From NCBI GenBank assembly GCA_902490355.1, contig CABUDN010000066.1:1-13300 (forward strand): a DNA stretch of 13,300 nt, written 5' to 3'. Numbering within the stretch: position 1 is the stretch's first letter; each line of letters opens with the position of its first letter. Position numbers and translations under genes: made by a program. The notes under the pieces are model-generated. The model ran no database searches, was not told the origin of the DNA, and saw only the letters and a list, made by a program, of their open reading frames with translations. Origin of the DNA: an uncultured Oscillibacter sp. Lineage in GTDB: Bacteria; Bacillota; Clostridia; Oscillospirales; Oscillospiraceae. This document shows positions 6,113-13,100 of this stretch, one piece after another.

Positions 6113-6200
6113 CCAGATGACTTCCTACGGTGGCATGACCCACATCAGGTAAAAAGGGTCGAAGCAACAGCTTCCTCTCAGCCGCGGACGGCTCCCCTGT
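6113..6200 (-). promoter_or_regulatory. TPP riboswitch controlling thiW-thiM
   Basis: The minus strand carries all hallmarks of the thi-box. GGGGAGCC (6197-6190) is followed by P3 GCCG/CGGC and the conserved CTGAGAGG (6181-6174). Next come an extra GGAAGC/GCTTC stem and CGACC. The 3' half ACCTGATGTGG (6149-6139) ... TCATGCCACCGTAGG (6138-6124) is intact, with P4 closed by GTGGG/CCAC. It starts about 10 bases after the -10 box and is followed at once by an intrinsic terminator, so it most likely works by TPP-induced termination. Confidence 0.95.
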
Positions 6201-6210
6201 TTTTCGCTGT

Positions 6211-6239
6211 ATTATGGCATCAAACGAAAAAAATGTCAA
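6211..6239 (-). promoter_or_regulatory. Sigma-A promoter of thiW-thiM
   Basis: On the minus strand a perfect TTGACA (6239-6234) is followed after exactly 17 bp by CATAAT (6216-6211), one base from consensus. The riboswitch begins directly downstream. Its -35 lies 8 bp from the -35 of the divergent thiE promoter. Confidence 0.88.
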
Positions 6240-6247
6240 GAGGAGGG

Positions 6248-6276
6248 TTGCAAAACAGAAAAAAGGGGCGTATCAT
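6248..6276 (+). promoter_or_regulatory. Sigma-A promoter of thiE-thiD-cytX
   Basis: TTGCAA (6248-6253), a 17-bp spacer and TATCAT (6271-6276) form a good sigma-A promoter with transcription expected to begin near 6283, just before the TPP riboswitch. Confidence 0.78.
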
Positions 6277-6284
6277 AAGCCCAA

Positions 6285-6375
6285 CAAAAGGGGAGTCCGC
6301 TGGCGCGGGCTGAGAGGAGGCCGCAAGACCTCGACCCGGAACCTGATTTGGGTCATGCCAACGTAGGGAGATACC
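6285..6375 (+). promoter_or_regulatory. TPP riboswitch controlling thiE-thiD-cytX
   Basis: A complete thi-box: GGGGAGTCC (6290-6298), GGGCTGAGAGG (6307-6317), an extra GAGG/CCTC stem, CGACC, then ACCTGATTTGGG (6341-6352), TCATGCCA and ACGTAGGGA (6361-6369). Both the pyrimidine-sensing and pyrophosphate-sensing halves are intact. It runs straight into an intrinsic terminator, so high TPP should cut off expression of the salvage genes. Confidence 0.97.
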
Positions 6376-6417
6376 GCCGCAGACAGACACCCATTTCGTG
6401 TTTGTCTGCGGCTTTTT
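6376..6417 (+). terminator. Riboswitch-linked terminator upstream of thiE
   Basis: A 15-bp stem (6376-6390 with 6398-6412, one G-U pair), a 7-base loop and a T-run (6413-6417) lie between the TPP aptamer and the thiE ribosome-binding site. This is the expression platform of the riboswitch. Confidence 0.93.
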
Positions 6418-6442
6418 ATTTTGCAAAGCAGGAGGAACCCAT

Positions 6443-7084
6443 ATGAAACTCACACCCAGCATGCTGCGGCTTTACGCCGTGACGGACCGGAGCTGGTCCG
6501 CCGACGAGGCGGATTTCTGGCGGCGGGTCTCCGAGGCCATGGAGGGCGGCGCGCAGGTCGTGCAGCTGCGGGAAAAGCATCTTTCCCATGAAGCAATGCT
6601 CCGGGCGGCGGAGCGGTTTGTGGCATTGTGCCGCAGTCACGGCGCGGTGAGCATCATCAACGATGATGTGGAGGCAGCCGCTGCCAGCGGCGCCGACGGC
6701 GTCCACGTGGGCCAGGAGGATCTGGAGGCGGGCCGCGCCCGGGCGCTGCTGGGGCCGGACAAGCTCATCGGCGTCTCGGCCCATAATGTGGAGGAGGCTC
6801 TGGCCGCCCAGGCGGCGGGGGCGGATTATCTGGGCGTGGGAGCGGCCTTTGTGACGGACACCAAGTCCGACGCCTCCCCCATCAGCCGGGAGACGATCCG
6901 GGACATTACGGCGGCGGTGGACATCCCGGTGGTGGCCATCGGCGGCATCGGGCCGGAGAATATTTTAGACCTGGCGGGCTGCGGCCTGGACGGTGTGGCG
7001 GTGGTTTCCGCCCTCTTTGCCCGGGCAGACACCGGGGAAGCCGCCCGGCAGATGCGGGCGCTGGCGGAGCAGATCGCCCGCTGA
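6443..7084 (+). CDS. thiE: Thiamine-phosphate synthase
   Basis: The 213-residue TIM-barrel enzyme couples HMP pyrophosphate to thiazole phosphate, giving thiamine phosphate and pyrophosphate. Motifs: VVQLREK (39-45), IINDD (71-75), DGVHVGQEDL (85-94), IGVSAHN (109-115), the phosphate-site loop TDTKSDA (138-144), AIGGIGPEN (165-173) and GVAVVSALF (184-192). The loop before TDTK reads YLGVGAAF, where many homologues have GP.F, a minor variation. I chose the ATG at 6443, placed after AGGAGGAA; a GTG at 6398 lies inside the terminator hairpin and is unlikely. It is the first gene of the rightward operon and uses the products of ThiM (other strand) and ThiD (next gene). Confidence 0.97.
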   Translation: MKLTPSMLRLYAVTDRSWSADEADFWRRVSEAMEGGAQVVQLREKHLSHEAMLRAAERFVALCRSHGAVSIINDDVEAAAASGADGVHVGQEDLEAGRARALLGPDKLIGVSAHNVEEALAAQAAGADYLGVGAAFVTDTKSDASPISRETIRDITAAVDIPVVAIGGIGPENILDLAGCGLDGVAVVSALFARADTGEAARQMRALAEQIAR

Positions 7085-7091
7085 TTTTCTG

Positions 7092-7119
7092 CGGAACAGC
7101 GGCTGCGGCCGCTTTTCCG
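7092..7119 (+). other. Strong hairpin between thiE and thiD
   Basis: CGGAA/TTCCG and AGCGGC/GCCGCT form an 11-bp stem with one mismatch and a TGCG loop. A T-run is inside the stem, not after it, so it is not a classic terminator. It may set the relative level or stability of thiE and thiD messages. The thiD gene restarts with its own AGGAG 70 bases on. Confidence 0.5.
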
Positions 7120-7189
7120 GCGGTACATTGGGGGCACCACCTTGTATCGCCTAATAAAACTGTGCTGTCAAAGGAGAAAGGAGAACCAC

Positions 7190-7999
7190 ATGAAAACAGC
7201 ATTGACCATTGCTGGAAGCGATTCCAGCGGAGGCGCCGGCATCCAGGCAGATCTCAAGGCCATGACTCTCAACGGCGTATTTGCCATGAGCGCCGTCACG
7301 GCCCTGACTGCCCAGAACACCACCGGCGTCACAGACATTCTGGAAGCCACCCCGGCCTTTTTGGAGGCGGAGCTGGACGCGGTCTTTACCGACATCTTTC
7401 CCGATGCGGTGAAGATCGGCATGGTTTCCTCCGGGGAGCTGATCACCGTCATTGCCCGGAAGCTGCGCCAGTACGGCGCCCGCCACATCGTGGTGGACCC
7501 GGTGATGGTAGCCACCTCCGGGGCAAAGCTTTTGCGGGACGAGGCCCGGACTGTGCTGATGGAGGAGCTTTTGCCCCTGGCGGAGGTGGTGACGCCCAAT
7601 ATCCCGGAGGCGGAGCTGCTCTCCGGCCGGTCCATCACCACCCCGGCGGATATGGAGGCCGCGGCGGCGGACATCGGCGCGCGGTACGGCTGCGCCGTGC
7701 TGTGCAAGGGCGGCCATCAGCTCAACGACGCCAACGATCTTCTGTGGAAAAACGGAACGCTGCGCTGGTTCAACGGCCGGCGGATCGACAACCCCAACAC
7801 CCACGGCACGGGCTGCACCCTCTCCAGCGCCATCGCGGCGAATCTGGCCAAGGGCTTTGATCTGGAGACGTCTGTGGAGATGGCCAAGACGTATCTCTCC
7901 GGCGCGCTGGCGGCGGGCCTGAATCTGGGGCACGGCTCCGGACCCATGGACCACGCCTTTGACATCAAGCCCCAGTACCGTCAGGAGGCCCAGGGATGA
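7190..7999 (+). CDS. thiD: Bifunctional HMP / HMP-phosphate kinase
   Basis: The 269-residue ribokinase-family enzyme phosphorylates hydroxymethylpyrimidine (HMP) and then HMP phosphate, giving the pyrimidine substrate for ThiE. Motifs: TIAGSDSSGGAGIQADLKA (6-24), TAQNTTGV (40-47, HMP contact region), VVDPVMVATSGAKLL (101-115), VVTPNIPEAELL (133-144), LCKGGH (171-176) and the catalytic anion hole NTHGTGCTLSSAIAANLA (203-220) with C209. Length is normal for a stand-alone ThiD. The start is the ATG at 7190 after AAGGAG; an in-frame TTG at 7142 has no ribosome-binding site. Its stop overlaps the cytX start by four bases (ATGA), implying translational coupling. Confidence 0.97.
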   Translation: MKTALTIAGSDSSGGAGIQADLKAMTLNGVFAMSAVTALTAQNTTGVTDILEATPAFLEAELDAVFTDIFPDAVKIGMVSSGELITVIARKLRQYGARHIVVDPVMVATSGAKLLRDEARTVLMEELLPLAEVVTPNIPEAELLSGRSITTPADMEAAAADIGARYGCAVLCKGGHQLNDANDLLWKNGTLRWFNGRRIDNPNTHGTGCTLSSAIAANLAKGFDLETSVEMAKTYLSGALAAGLNLGHGSGPMDHAFDIKPQYRQEAQG

Positions 8000-9174
8000 A
8001 AAAGACCTCAACGTTTCAGATGAGCCTGATCTGGTTCGGCGCGGGCGTCTCCCTGGCGGAGATCCTGACCGGAACCTCCTTTGCCGCCCTGGGCATGGCC
8101 CGGGGTCTGGCGGCCATTCTTCTGGGCCATGTCATCGGCTGCACGCTGTTCTTCCTGGCCGGTCTCATCGGCGGCCGCACCGGCCGCAGCGCCATGGAGA
8201 CAGTGAAGATGTCCTTCGGCCAGAAGGGCGGACTGCTCTTTGCGTTTTTGAACGTGCTGCAGCTGGTGGGCTGGACGGCCATCATGATCTACGACGGCGC
8301 CCTGGCCATCGGCGGAATTTTTGACGGCGGCCACTGGATCTGGTGCCTGGTCATCGGCGGACTCATTGTGGTGTGGATCCTGGTGGGCATCACGAATCTG
8401 GGCGTCATCAACAAGGTGGCCATGGCGGCGCTGTTTGTGCTCACCCTGGTGCTGTGCAAGGTGATTTTCTTCTCCGGCGCGTCGGCGGGGACCGTCCAGG
8501 GCGAGGCCATGAGCTTCGGCGCGGCGGTGGAACTGGCCGTGGCCATGCCTCTGAGCTGGCTGCCCCTGATCTCCGACTATACCCGGGAGGCGGAAAAGCC
8601 CTTCCAGGCCACCCTGGCCAGCACCGTGACCTACGGCGCGGTGTCTTGCTGGATGTACATCATCGGCATGGGCGCGGCCCTCTATACCGGGGAGAGCGAC
8701 ATTGCCGTCATCATGGTCAAAGCGGGTCTGGGCCTGGCGGCACTGGTCATTCTGGTGCTCTCCACCGTGACGACCACCTTCCTGGACGCCTGGTCCGCCG
8801 GCATTTCCGCCGAGTCCCTCAGCGCCAAATGCAGCGGCAAGTGGACGGCGGTGGTGGTGAGCGTCGTGGGCACGGCGGCGGCCATCCTCTTCCCCATGGA
8901 TGACATCACGGGCTTTTTGTATCTGATCGGCTCCGTGTTCGCCCCCATGATCGCTGTGCAGATCGCGGATCACTTCCTGCTGCACCGGGACCGTTTTTCC
9001 GTGGCGCTGGACGGACGGAATCTGGTGATCTGGCTCATCGGCTTCATTCTCTACCGGCTGCTGATGTATGTGGATATTCCCGTGGGCTATACCCTGGTGG
9101 ACATGCTCATTACAGCGGCGCTGTGCGTGGCGGCAGACCGCCTGTTCCGGCAATCCCGGCCGGTTCATTCCTGA
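7996..9174 (+). CDS. cytX: CytX, NCS1-family hydroxymethylpyrimidine transporter
   Basis: The 392-residue protein is highly hydrophobic with about 11-12 membrane segments and belongs to the nucleobase:cation symporter-1 (cytosine permease-like) family. The N-terminal WFGAGVSLAEILTGTSFA (13-30) and NVLQLVGWTAIMI (86-98), followed by LSWLPLISDYTREAEKP, are typical of the CytX branch, which is predicted to import HMP and is repeatedly found with thi genes under TPP riboswitches. The four-base overlap with thiD, the HMP kinase, supports that substrate over cytosine. A distinct ribosome-binding site is weak (CAGGAGG about 10 bases upstream, inside thiD). Last gene of the operon, followed by a strong terminator. 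Confidence 0.93.
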   Translation: MKKTSTFQMSLIWFGAGVSLAEILTGTSFAALGMARGLAAILLGHVIGCTLFFLAGLIGGRTGRSAMETVKMSFGQKGGLLFAFLNVLQLVGWTAIMIYDGALAIGGIFDGGHWIWCLVIGGLIVVWILVGITNLGVINKVAMAALFVLTLVLCKVIFFSGASAGTVQGEAMSFGAAVELAVAMPLSWLPLISDYTREAEKPFQATLASTVTYGAVSCWMYIIGMGAALYTGESDIAVIMVKAGLGLAALVILVLSTVTTTFLDAWSAGISAESLSAKCSGKWTAVVVSVVGTAAAILFPMDDITGFLYLIGSVFAPMIAVQIADHFLLHRDRFSVALDGRNLVIWLIGFILYRLLMYVDIPVGYTLVDMLITAALCVAADRLFRQSRPVHS

Positions 9175-9187
9175 AAAAACGGATAAA

Positions 9188-9222
9188 AGCGGAGCGGTAC
9201 AAAAGTGCCGCTCCGCTTTTTT
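9188..9222 (+). terminator. Intrinsic terminator of thiE-thiD-cytX
   Basis: A 13-bp stem (9188-9200 with 9205-9217, one G-U pair), AAAA loop and a T-run follow the cytX stop by 13 bases. Confidence 0.92.
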
Positions 9223-9234
9223 GCTTGGCCTTTT

Positions 9235-9256
9235 TGTGAATTTCCCCAACTTCACA
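9235..9256. repeat. Operator-like inverted repeat upstream of the exporter operon
   Basis: TGTGAA and TTCACA are perfect inverted arms 10 bases apart, the size of a typical dimeric repressor or activator site. It lies in the gap between cytX and the exporter operon. No regulator gene is nearby, and I could not place a convincing promoter here (a lone TATGCT at 9333-9338 lacks a -35). Confidence 0.35.
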
Positions 9257-9283
9257 GGAAAAAAGAGGAAAATTTTTACGGAA

Positions 9284-9309
9284 ACGGGTCGGAACCGGCC
9301 CGTTCTTTC
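9284..9309 (+). other. GC-rich hairpin in the exporter leader region
   Basis: ACGGG/CCCGT with an inner CGG/CCG forms a near-perfect 20-base palindrome followed by TTCTTTC. It could be a second weak terminator after cytX, an attenuator for the exporter operon, or a repressor site. The rest of 9223-9383 shows no gene. Confidence 0.4.
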
Positions 9310-9383
9310 AGGTCCATTTTAGCTTCCGCGGTTATGCTCAATGTGGATTCTGGGAAAACCCCCACAGAAAGGAATTGCGAGCG

Positions 9384-11111
9384 ATGAACGAACAATTGCT
9401 GGAACCACAGTCCGAGACTCGGATGGAAGAAACGGCGCCGGCCAAACCCCGGCTGAAATTGCGCAACCCCCTGAAAGGACTGCGCGGAAAGAAAAAACGC
9501 TGGTTGCTGCTGCTGGTGGTCATTGTAGTGGCCGGCGGCGCGGTGACGGTGCGGCTGCTGTCCAAGCCGCAGACAGCCTCCGCCGTTACCAGTTATCAGG
9601 AAGAGACCGTATCGCAGCGGGATATCGTCAATTCCCTCAGCTCCAGCGGCACGCTGCAGCCGGCAGACTCCTATACGGTTTCCACTCTGGTGTCCGGAGA
9701 AATTCTCAGCGATACCTTTGAAGAAGGCGACCTGGTGGAAGAGGGCCAGCTGCTCTATACGCTGGATTCTTCCGATGCCTCCACCAGTCAGAGCCAGGCG
9801 CAAAACAGCTATGCACAGGCGCAGAAGAGCTATTCGCAGGCGGTCAAGGCCAAGTATCCCACTGCGGACCTCACCGGCACAGTCAGCGAAGTGTATGTGA
9901 AGAACGGTGACACCGTCAACGCCGGCACGGAGCTGATGACCATTGTGGGGGACAATAACCTTTACATCAACTTCCTCTTTACCTACGCCGATACCTCGGA
10001 CTTTTACGTGGGTCAGACGGCCACGATCTTCATCAACGGGATGGCCGGCACCATCACCGGCACCGTGACGGCGGTGTCCAGCGGCTCTACCGCTTCGGAT
10101 ACCGGCAAGATGATTACCACCGTTCGGGTCAAGGCGCAAAACCCGGGACTGGTGACCTCCGCCTATACGGCCAGTGCCGTCATTGGCAGCTATTCCAGCT
10201 ACGGCAATGCCTCCATTGAGATGGGAGAGTCCAGCACCATTACCGCGGAAACGTCCGGCAAGGTGACCAACATGAACTGGCTGGCCGGTGACGCCATCTC
10301 CAGCGGCGATCAGATCTGCACCATCACCGGCGACACTGTGGACAATCAGATTGACAACGCCCAGCTGAGCCTGGACAATGCCCAGACCTCTCTGGAAAAC
10401 GCCCAGGAAAAGCTGGAAGATTACCAGATCACAGCCCCCATCTCCGGCACCGTGGTGACCAAGATTGCCAAGGCCGGCGACAAGATTGAAGGCGGCTCCA
10501 CCGGCACGCTGTGCACGATCTATGACCTGAGCTATCTGGAAATGACCATGAACATCGACGAGCTGGATATCGGCAAGGTGGAAGTGGGTCAGACGGTGGA
10601 GATCACGGCCGATGCCGTGGAGGGGCAGACCTATACCGGCGTGGTGACCAAAGTCTCCGTGGCGGGCACCACTACCGGCGGCATTACCACCTACCCCGTT
10701 ACGGTCCGCATTGACGAGACCGACGGCCTGCTGCCCGGCATGAACGTGGATGCCGAGATTGTGCTCGAGCAGGAAAGCGGCGTGCTGGCGGTACCCAGTG
10801 CTGCGGTCAACCGGGGCAACACGGTGCTCATTACCGCGGATTCTCCCAGTGCGGTCAACGCTCTGGACCAGGAAGCCCCCGAGGGCTACGTATATGTAGA
10901 GGTGGAAGTGGGCATCAGCGACGAGAGCTATACCCAGATTCTCTCCGGCCTGCAGGAAGGCGACATGGTAGCCTATCTGCCCACCTCCTCCGGCGGTGAT
11001 ATGGCCATGGCGATGACTATGATGCCCGGCGGCATGAGCGGAGGAATGCCCAGCGGAGGAATGCCCAGCGGGGGCATGAGCGGTGGTCCCGGCGGCCGGG
11101 GAGGCATGTAA
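9384..11111 (+). CDS. MacA/HlyD-type membrane fusion protein with two tandem adaptor modules
   Basis: The 575-residue protein is the extracytoplasmic adaptor of the ABC exporter encoded next. A basic cytoplasmic N-terminus (23-39) precedes one membrane segment (40-58). Module 1: lipoyl-like half (97-130, SGEILSDTFEEGDLVEEG), a short Gln/Ser-rich helix pair (133-156), second half (163-190, GTVSEVYVKNGDTVNAG), beta barrel (191-270). Module 2 repeats this: 284-315 (SGKVTNMNWLAGDAISSG), Asn/Gln-rich helix (320-347, DNAQLSLDNAQTSLENAQ-like), 348-380 (SGTVVTKIAKAGDKIEGG), barrel and proximal domain (381-535). Helices are far shorter than in MacA, fitting a cell without TolC. The tail (540-575) is Met/Gly/Ser-rich. 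The ATG at 9384 follows AAGGAA; a TTG at 9375 is too close to it. It overlaps the ATPase gene by one base. Confidence 0.9.
   Translation: MNEQLLEPQSETRMEETAPAKPRLKLRNPLKGLRGKKKRWLLLLVVIVVAGGAVTVRLLSKPQTASAVTSYQEETVSQRDIVNSLSSSGTLQPADSYTVSTLVSGEILSDTFEEGDLVEEGQLLYTLDSSDASTSQSQAQNSYAQAQKSYSQAVKAKYPTADLTGTVSEVYVKNGDTVNAGTELMTIVGDNNLYINFLFTYADTSDFYVGQTATIFINGMAGTITGTVTAVSSGSTASDTGKMITTVRVKAQNPGLVTSAYTASAVIGSYSSYGNASIEMGESSTITAETSGKVTNMNWLAGDAISSGDQICTITGDTVDNQIDNAQLSLDNAQTSLENAQEKLEDYQITAPISGTVVTKIAKAGDKIEGGSTGTLCTIYDLSYLEMTMNIDELDIGKVEVGQTVEITADAVEGQTYTGVVTKVSVAGTTTGGITTYPVTVRIDETDGLLPGMNVDAEIVLEQESGVLAVPSAAVNRGNTVLITADSPSAVNALDQEAPEGYVYVEVEVGISDESYTQILSGLQEGDMVAYLPTSSGGDMAMAMTMMPGGMSGGMPSGGMPSGGMSGGPGGRGGM
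11028..11110 (+). repeat. Short tandem repeats encoding a Met/Gly-rich tail
   Basis: Reiterated units close to GGAATGCCCAGCGGA and GGCATGAGCGG encode GGMSGGMPSGGMPSGGMSGG at the C-terminus of the membrane fusion protein. The perfect repetition over part of the stretch suggests slippage-prone growth and possible length variation between strains. Confidence 0.7.
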
Positions 11112-11851
11112 TGGGAGCCCTCATTGAATTCCGGGACGTATGCAAGTTCTACCAGATGGGTGATACCACCGTTAAGGCGGCCAATCACATCTCTTTCCAG
11201 ATTCAAAAGGGCGAGTTTGTGGCCATTGTGGGCCAGTCCGGTTCCGGCAAGTCCACCTGTATGAATATCATCGGATGTCTGGATGTCCCCACCTCCGGCG
11301 CCTATTTGCTGGACGGACAGGATGTGGGACAGATGAACAAAAATCAGCTGGCGGAGATCCGCAACAAGATGCTGGGCTTCATCTTTCAGCAGTATAACCT
11401 CCTGCCCAAGCTCACCCTGCTGGAAAATGTGGAAGTCCCTCTGATGTACGCGGGAATGCCCCGCTCCGAGCGCCATGAGCGGGCAAAGCTGGCGCTGGAA
11501 ATGGTGGGACTGGGCAACAAACTCCGCCATAAGCCGGCCCAGCTCTCCGGCGGCCAGCAGCAGCGGGTGTCCATTGCGCGGGCCCTGGCGGGCGATCCGG
11601 CGGTGATTCTGGCCGACGAGCCCACCGGCGCACTGGATTCTCACACCGGCCGGGAAGTGCTGACCATGCTCCAGCAGCTCCATGTCGCGGGCAACACCGT
11701 GGTGCTCATCACCCATGATAACTCCATCGCCGTGCAGGCACAGCGGATTATCCGCCTGGAGGATGGGCAGGTGATCTACGACGGCGATGCCAGCGCACCG
11801 GAGGCTGTGGTTCGGCCCGATGCCGCCGGGAAGGGAGGGATGGGACTGTGA
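11111..11851 (+). CDS. ABC exporter ATPase (MacB/LolD-type)
   Basis: The 246-residue nucleotide-binding subunit has Walker A GQSGSGKST (41-49), Q-loop FQQYNLLPKLTLLENVEVPL (92-111, the MacB/LolD form), signature LSGGQQQR (145-152), Walker B VILADEPTGALD (165-176) and switch histidine H202 in ITHD. All catalytic residues are present. It would drive the FtsX/MacB-type permease encoded next, working by mechanotransmission rather than classic translocation in the well-studied relatives. The start overlaps the upstream stop (TAATG) and its stop overlaps the permease start (GTGA), so the three subunits are translationally coupled. A Gly/Ala/Pro tail of about 20 residues follows the core. Confidence 0.96.
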   Translation: MGALIEFRDVCKFYQMGDTTVKAANHISFQIQKGEFVAIVGQSGSGKSTCMNIIGCLDVPTSGAYLLDGQDVGQMNKNQLAEIRNKMLGFIFQQYNLLPKLTLLENVEVPLMYAGMPRSERHERAKLALEMVGLGNKLRHKPAQLSGGQQQRVSIARALAGDPAVILADEPTGALDSHTGREVLTMLQQLHVAGNTVVLITHDNSIAVQAQRIIRLEDGQVIYDGDASAPEAVVRPDAAGKGGMGL

Positions 11852-13047
11852 GCGTTCTGGAAACCTTCCAGCTGGCGATCAAAAACATCCTCAGCAGCAA
11901 AATGCGCACCTTCCTCACCATGCTGGGCATCATCATCGGCGTGTGCGCCGTGATTGTCATTGTGGGCCTGGGCAACGGCATGCAGGGCTACATCGAAGAC
12001 AGCTTTGCCGACATGGGCACCGACTCCCTGACGGTCATGATTATGGGCCGCGGTTCCTCCCGCAGCGTCAGTGAAGAGGACATGTACGAGCTGGTGGAGG
12101 AAAACAGCGAGTATCTCAAGCAGATTTCTCCCACGGTCACCATGATGGGCAGCGTGAAAATCGGCAGCGACACCCTGAGCGCCACCACCATCACCGGGGT
12201 CAGCGAGGATTACTTTTCCATGAAGGGCTATGAGGTGTCTCAGGGCCGGGGCCTGCAGTACATGGATATGACGGAGCGGAAAAAGGTCTGCGTGGTGGGC
12301 CAGTATCTGAACATGGCCTATTTCGGCGGCAACGCCGTGGGGCAGACCCTGAAGATCAACGGCAATACCTTCACCATTGTGGGCGTCATGGCACAGGAGG
12401 GCTCGGAGCTGGAAGAAGGCGGGACGGATGACTGCGTCTTTCTCCCCTATTCCACAGCGGCCCGCCTGAGCTATACCGGCACCATCTCCAGCTACACCAT
12501 CACGGTGCAGAATACCGATCAGATCTCCGAGGCCAAGGCCCTGGTGGAGCAGAAGCTCTACAACGTCTTCTCCGATGACGACGCCTATACGGTCAGCAGC
12601 ATGGCGGAGCTGGTGGAGGAGATGAACAGCATGGTCAACATGATCATCTACATCCTCGCCGGAATTGCCGCCATCTCCCTGGTGGTGGGCGGCATCGGCA
12701 TCATGAATATCATGCTGGTGTCCGTGACGGAGCGCACCCGGGAGATCGGTATCCGCAAGGCACTGGGTGCCAAGGAAAGCGCCATCATGCGCCAGTTCGT
12801 CATTGAGGCGGCCACCACCTCCTCGTTGGGCGGCGTGCTGGGCATTCTGTTGGGCTACGGCCTTTCCGCACTGGCAACGTCGGTCATTGCCAATATCATG
12901 CCCGATACCCCCATCACCGTCAGCCCCAGCTTGTTGGCGGTTGTGGTGGCCTTCGGCGTGTCCACCGGCATCGGTGTGGTGTTTGGTTATCTGCCTGCCA
13001 AAAAGGCGGCCAATCTCAACCCCATCGACGCACTGCGTTACGACTGA
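11848..13047 (+). CDS. MacB/FtsX-type ABC exporter permease
   Basis: The 399-residue membrane protein has the MacB layout: a first membrane helix (about 21-43) after the LAIKNILSSKMRTFLTMLGI opening, a large extracytoplasmic MacB_PCD domain (about 50-255), and three more helices (about 263-290, 320-348, 360-385). The cytoplasmic coupling motif VSVTERTREIGIRKALGA (291-308) and the ending AKKAANLNPIDALRYD are diagnostic. ATPase and permease are separate chains, as usual in Gram-positives. The start is a GTG after GGGAGGG, overlapping the ATPase stop by four bases. Likely substrates in this family include antimicrobial peptides, macrolides or cell-surface products; none can be inferred here. There is no terminator in the 53 bases that follow, where mobile DNA begins. 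Confidence 0.95.
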   Translation: MSVLETFQLAIKNILSSKMRTFLTMLGIIIGVCAVIVIVGLGNGMQGYIEDSFADMGTDSLTVMIMGRGSSRSVSEEDMYELVEENSEYLKQISPTVTMMGSVKIGSDTLSATTITGVSEDYFSMKGYEVSQGRGLQYMDMTERKKVCVVGQYLNMAYFGGNAVGQTLKINGNTFTIVGVMAQEGSELEEGGTDDCVFLPYSTAARLSYTGTISSYTITVQNTDQISEAKALVEQKLYNVFSDDDAYTVSSMAELVEEMNSMVNMIIYILAGIAAISLVVGGIGIMNIMLVSVTERTREIGIRKALGAKESAIMRQFVIEAATTSSLGGVLGILLGYGLSALATSVIANIMPDTPITVSPSLLAVVVAFGVSTGIGVVFGYLPAKKAANLNPIDALRYD

Positions 13048-13100
13048 TGGCAGGGCCGGATTCCCCGGTTTCCCTTAGTTAAAAATATTACTCTTGTTGA
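13048..13100. other. Likely junction between chromosome and mobile element
   Basis: Base composition changes abruptly at about 13072-13082: GC-rich sequence after the permease stop gives way to AT-rich TTAGTTAAAAATATTA. The serine recombinase gene ends at the far side. The attachment site would lie here, but one end alone does not define it. Confidence 0.5.

Noticed and set aside
8008..9255. 415-codon minus-strand open frame opposite cytX
   Set aside because: Antisense shadow of cytX with His/Gln/Gly-rich composition and no start signal.
9375..9383. TTG start for the membrane fusion protein
   Set aside because: It lies one or two bases from the ribosome-binding site, too close; the ATG at 9384 is properly spaced.
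11028..11110. CRISPR-like array
   Set aside because: The repeats are short, contiguous and in frame, encoding a Met/Gly tail; there are no spacers or cas genes.
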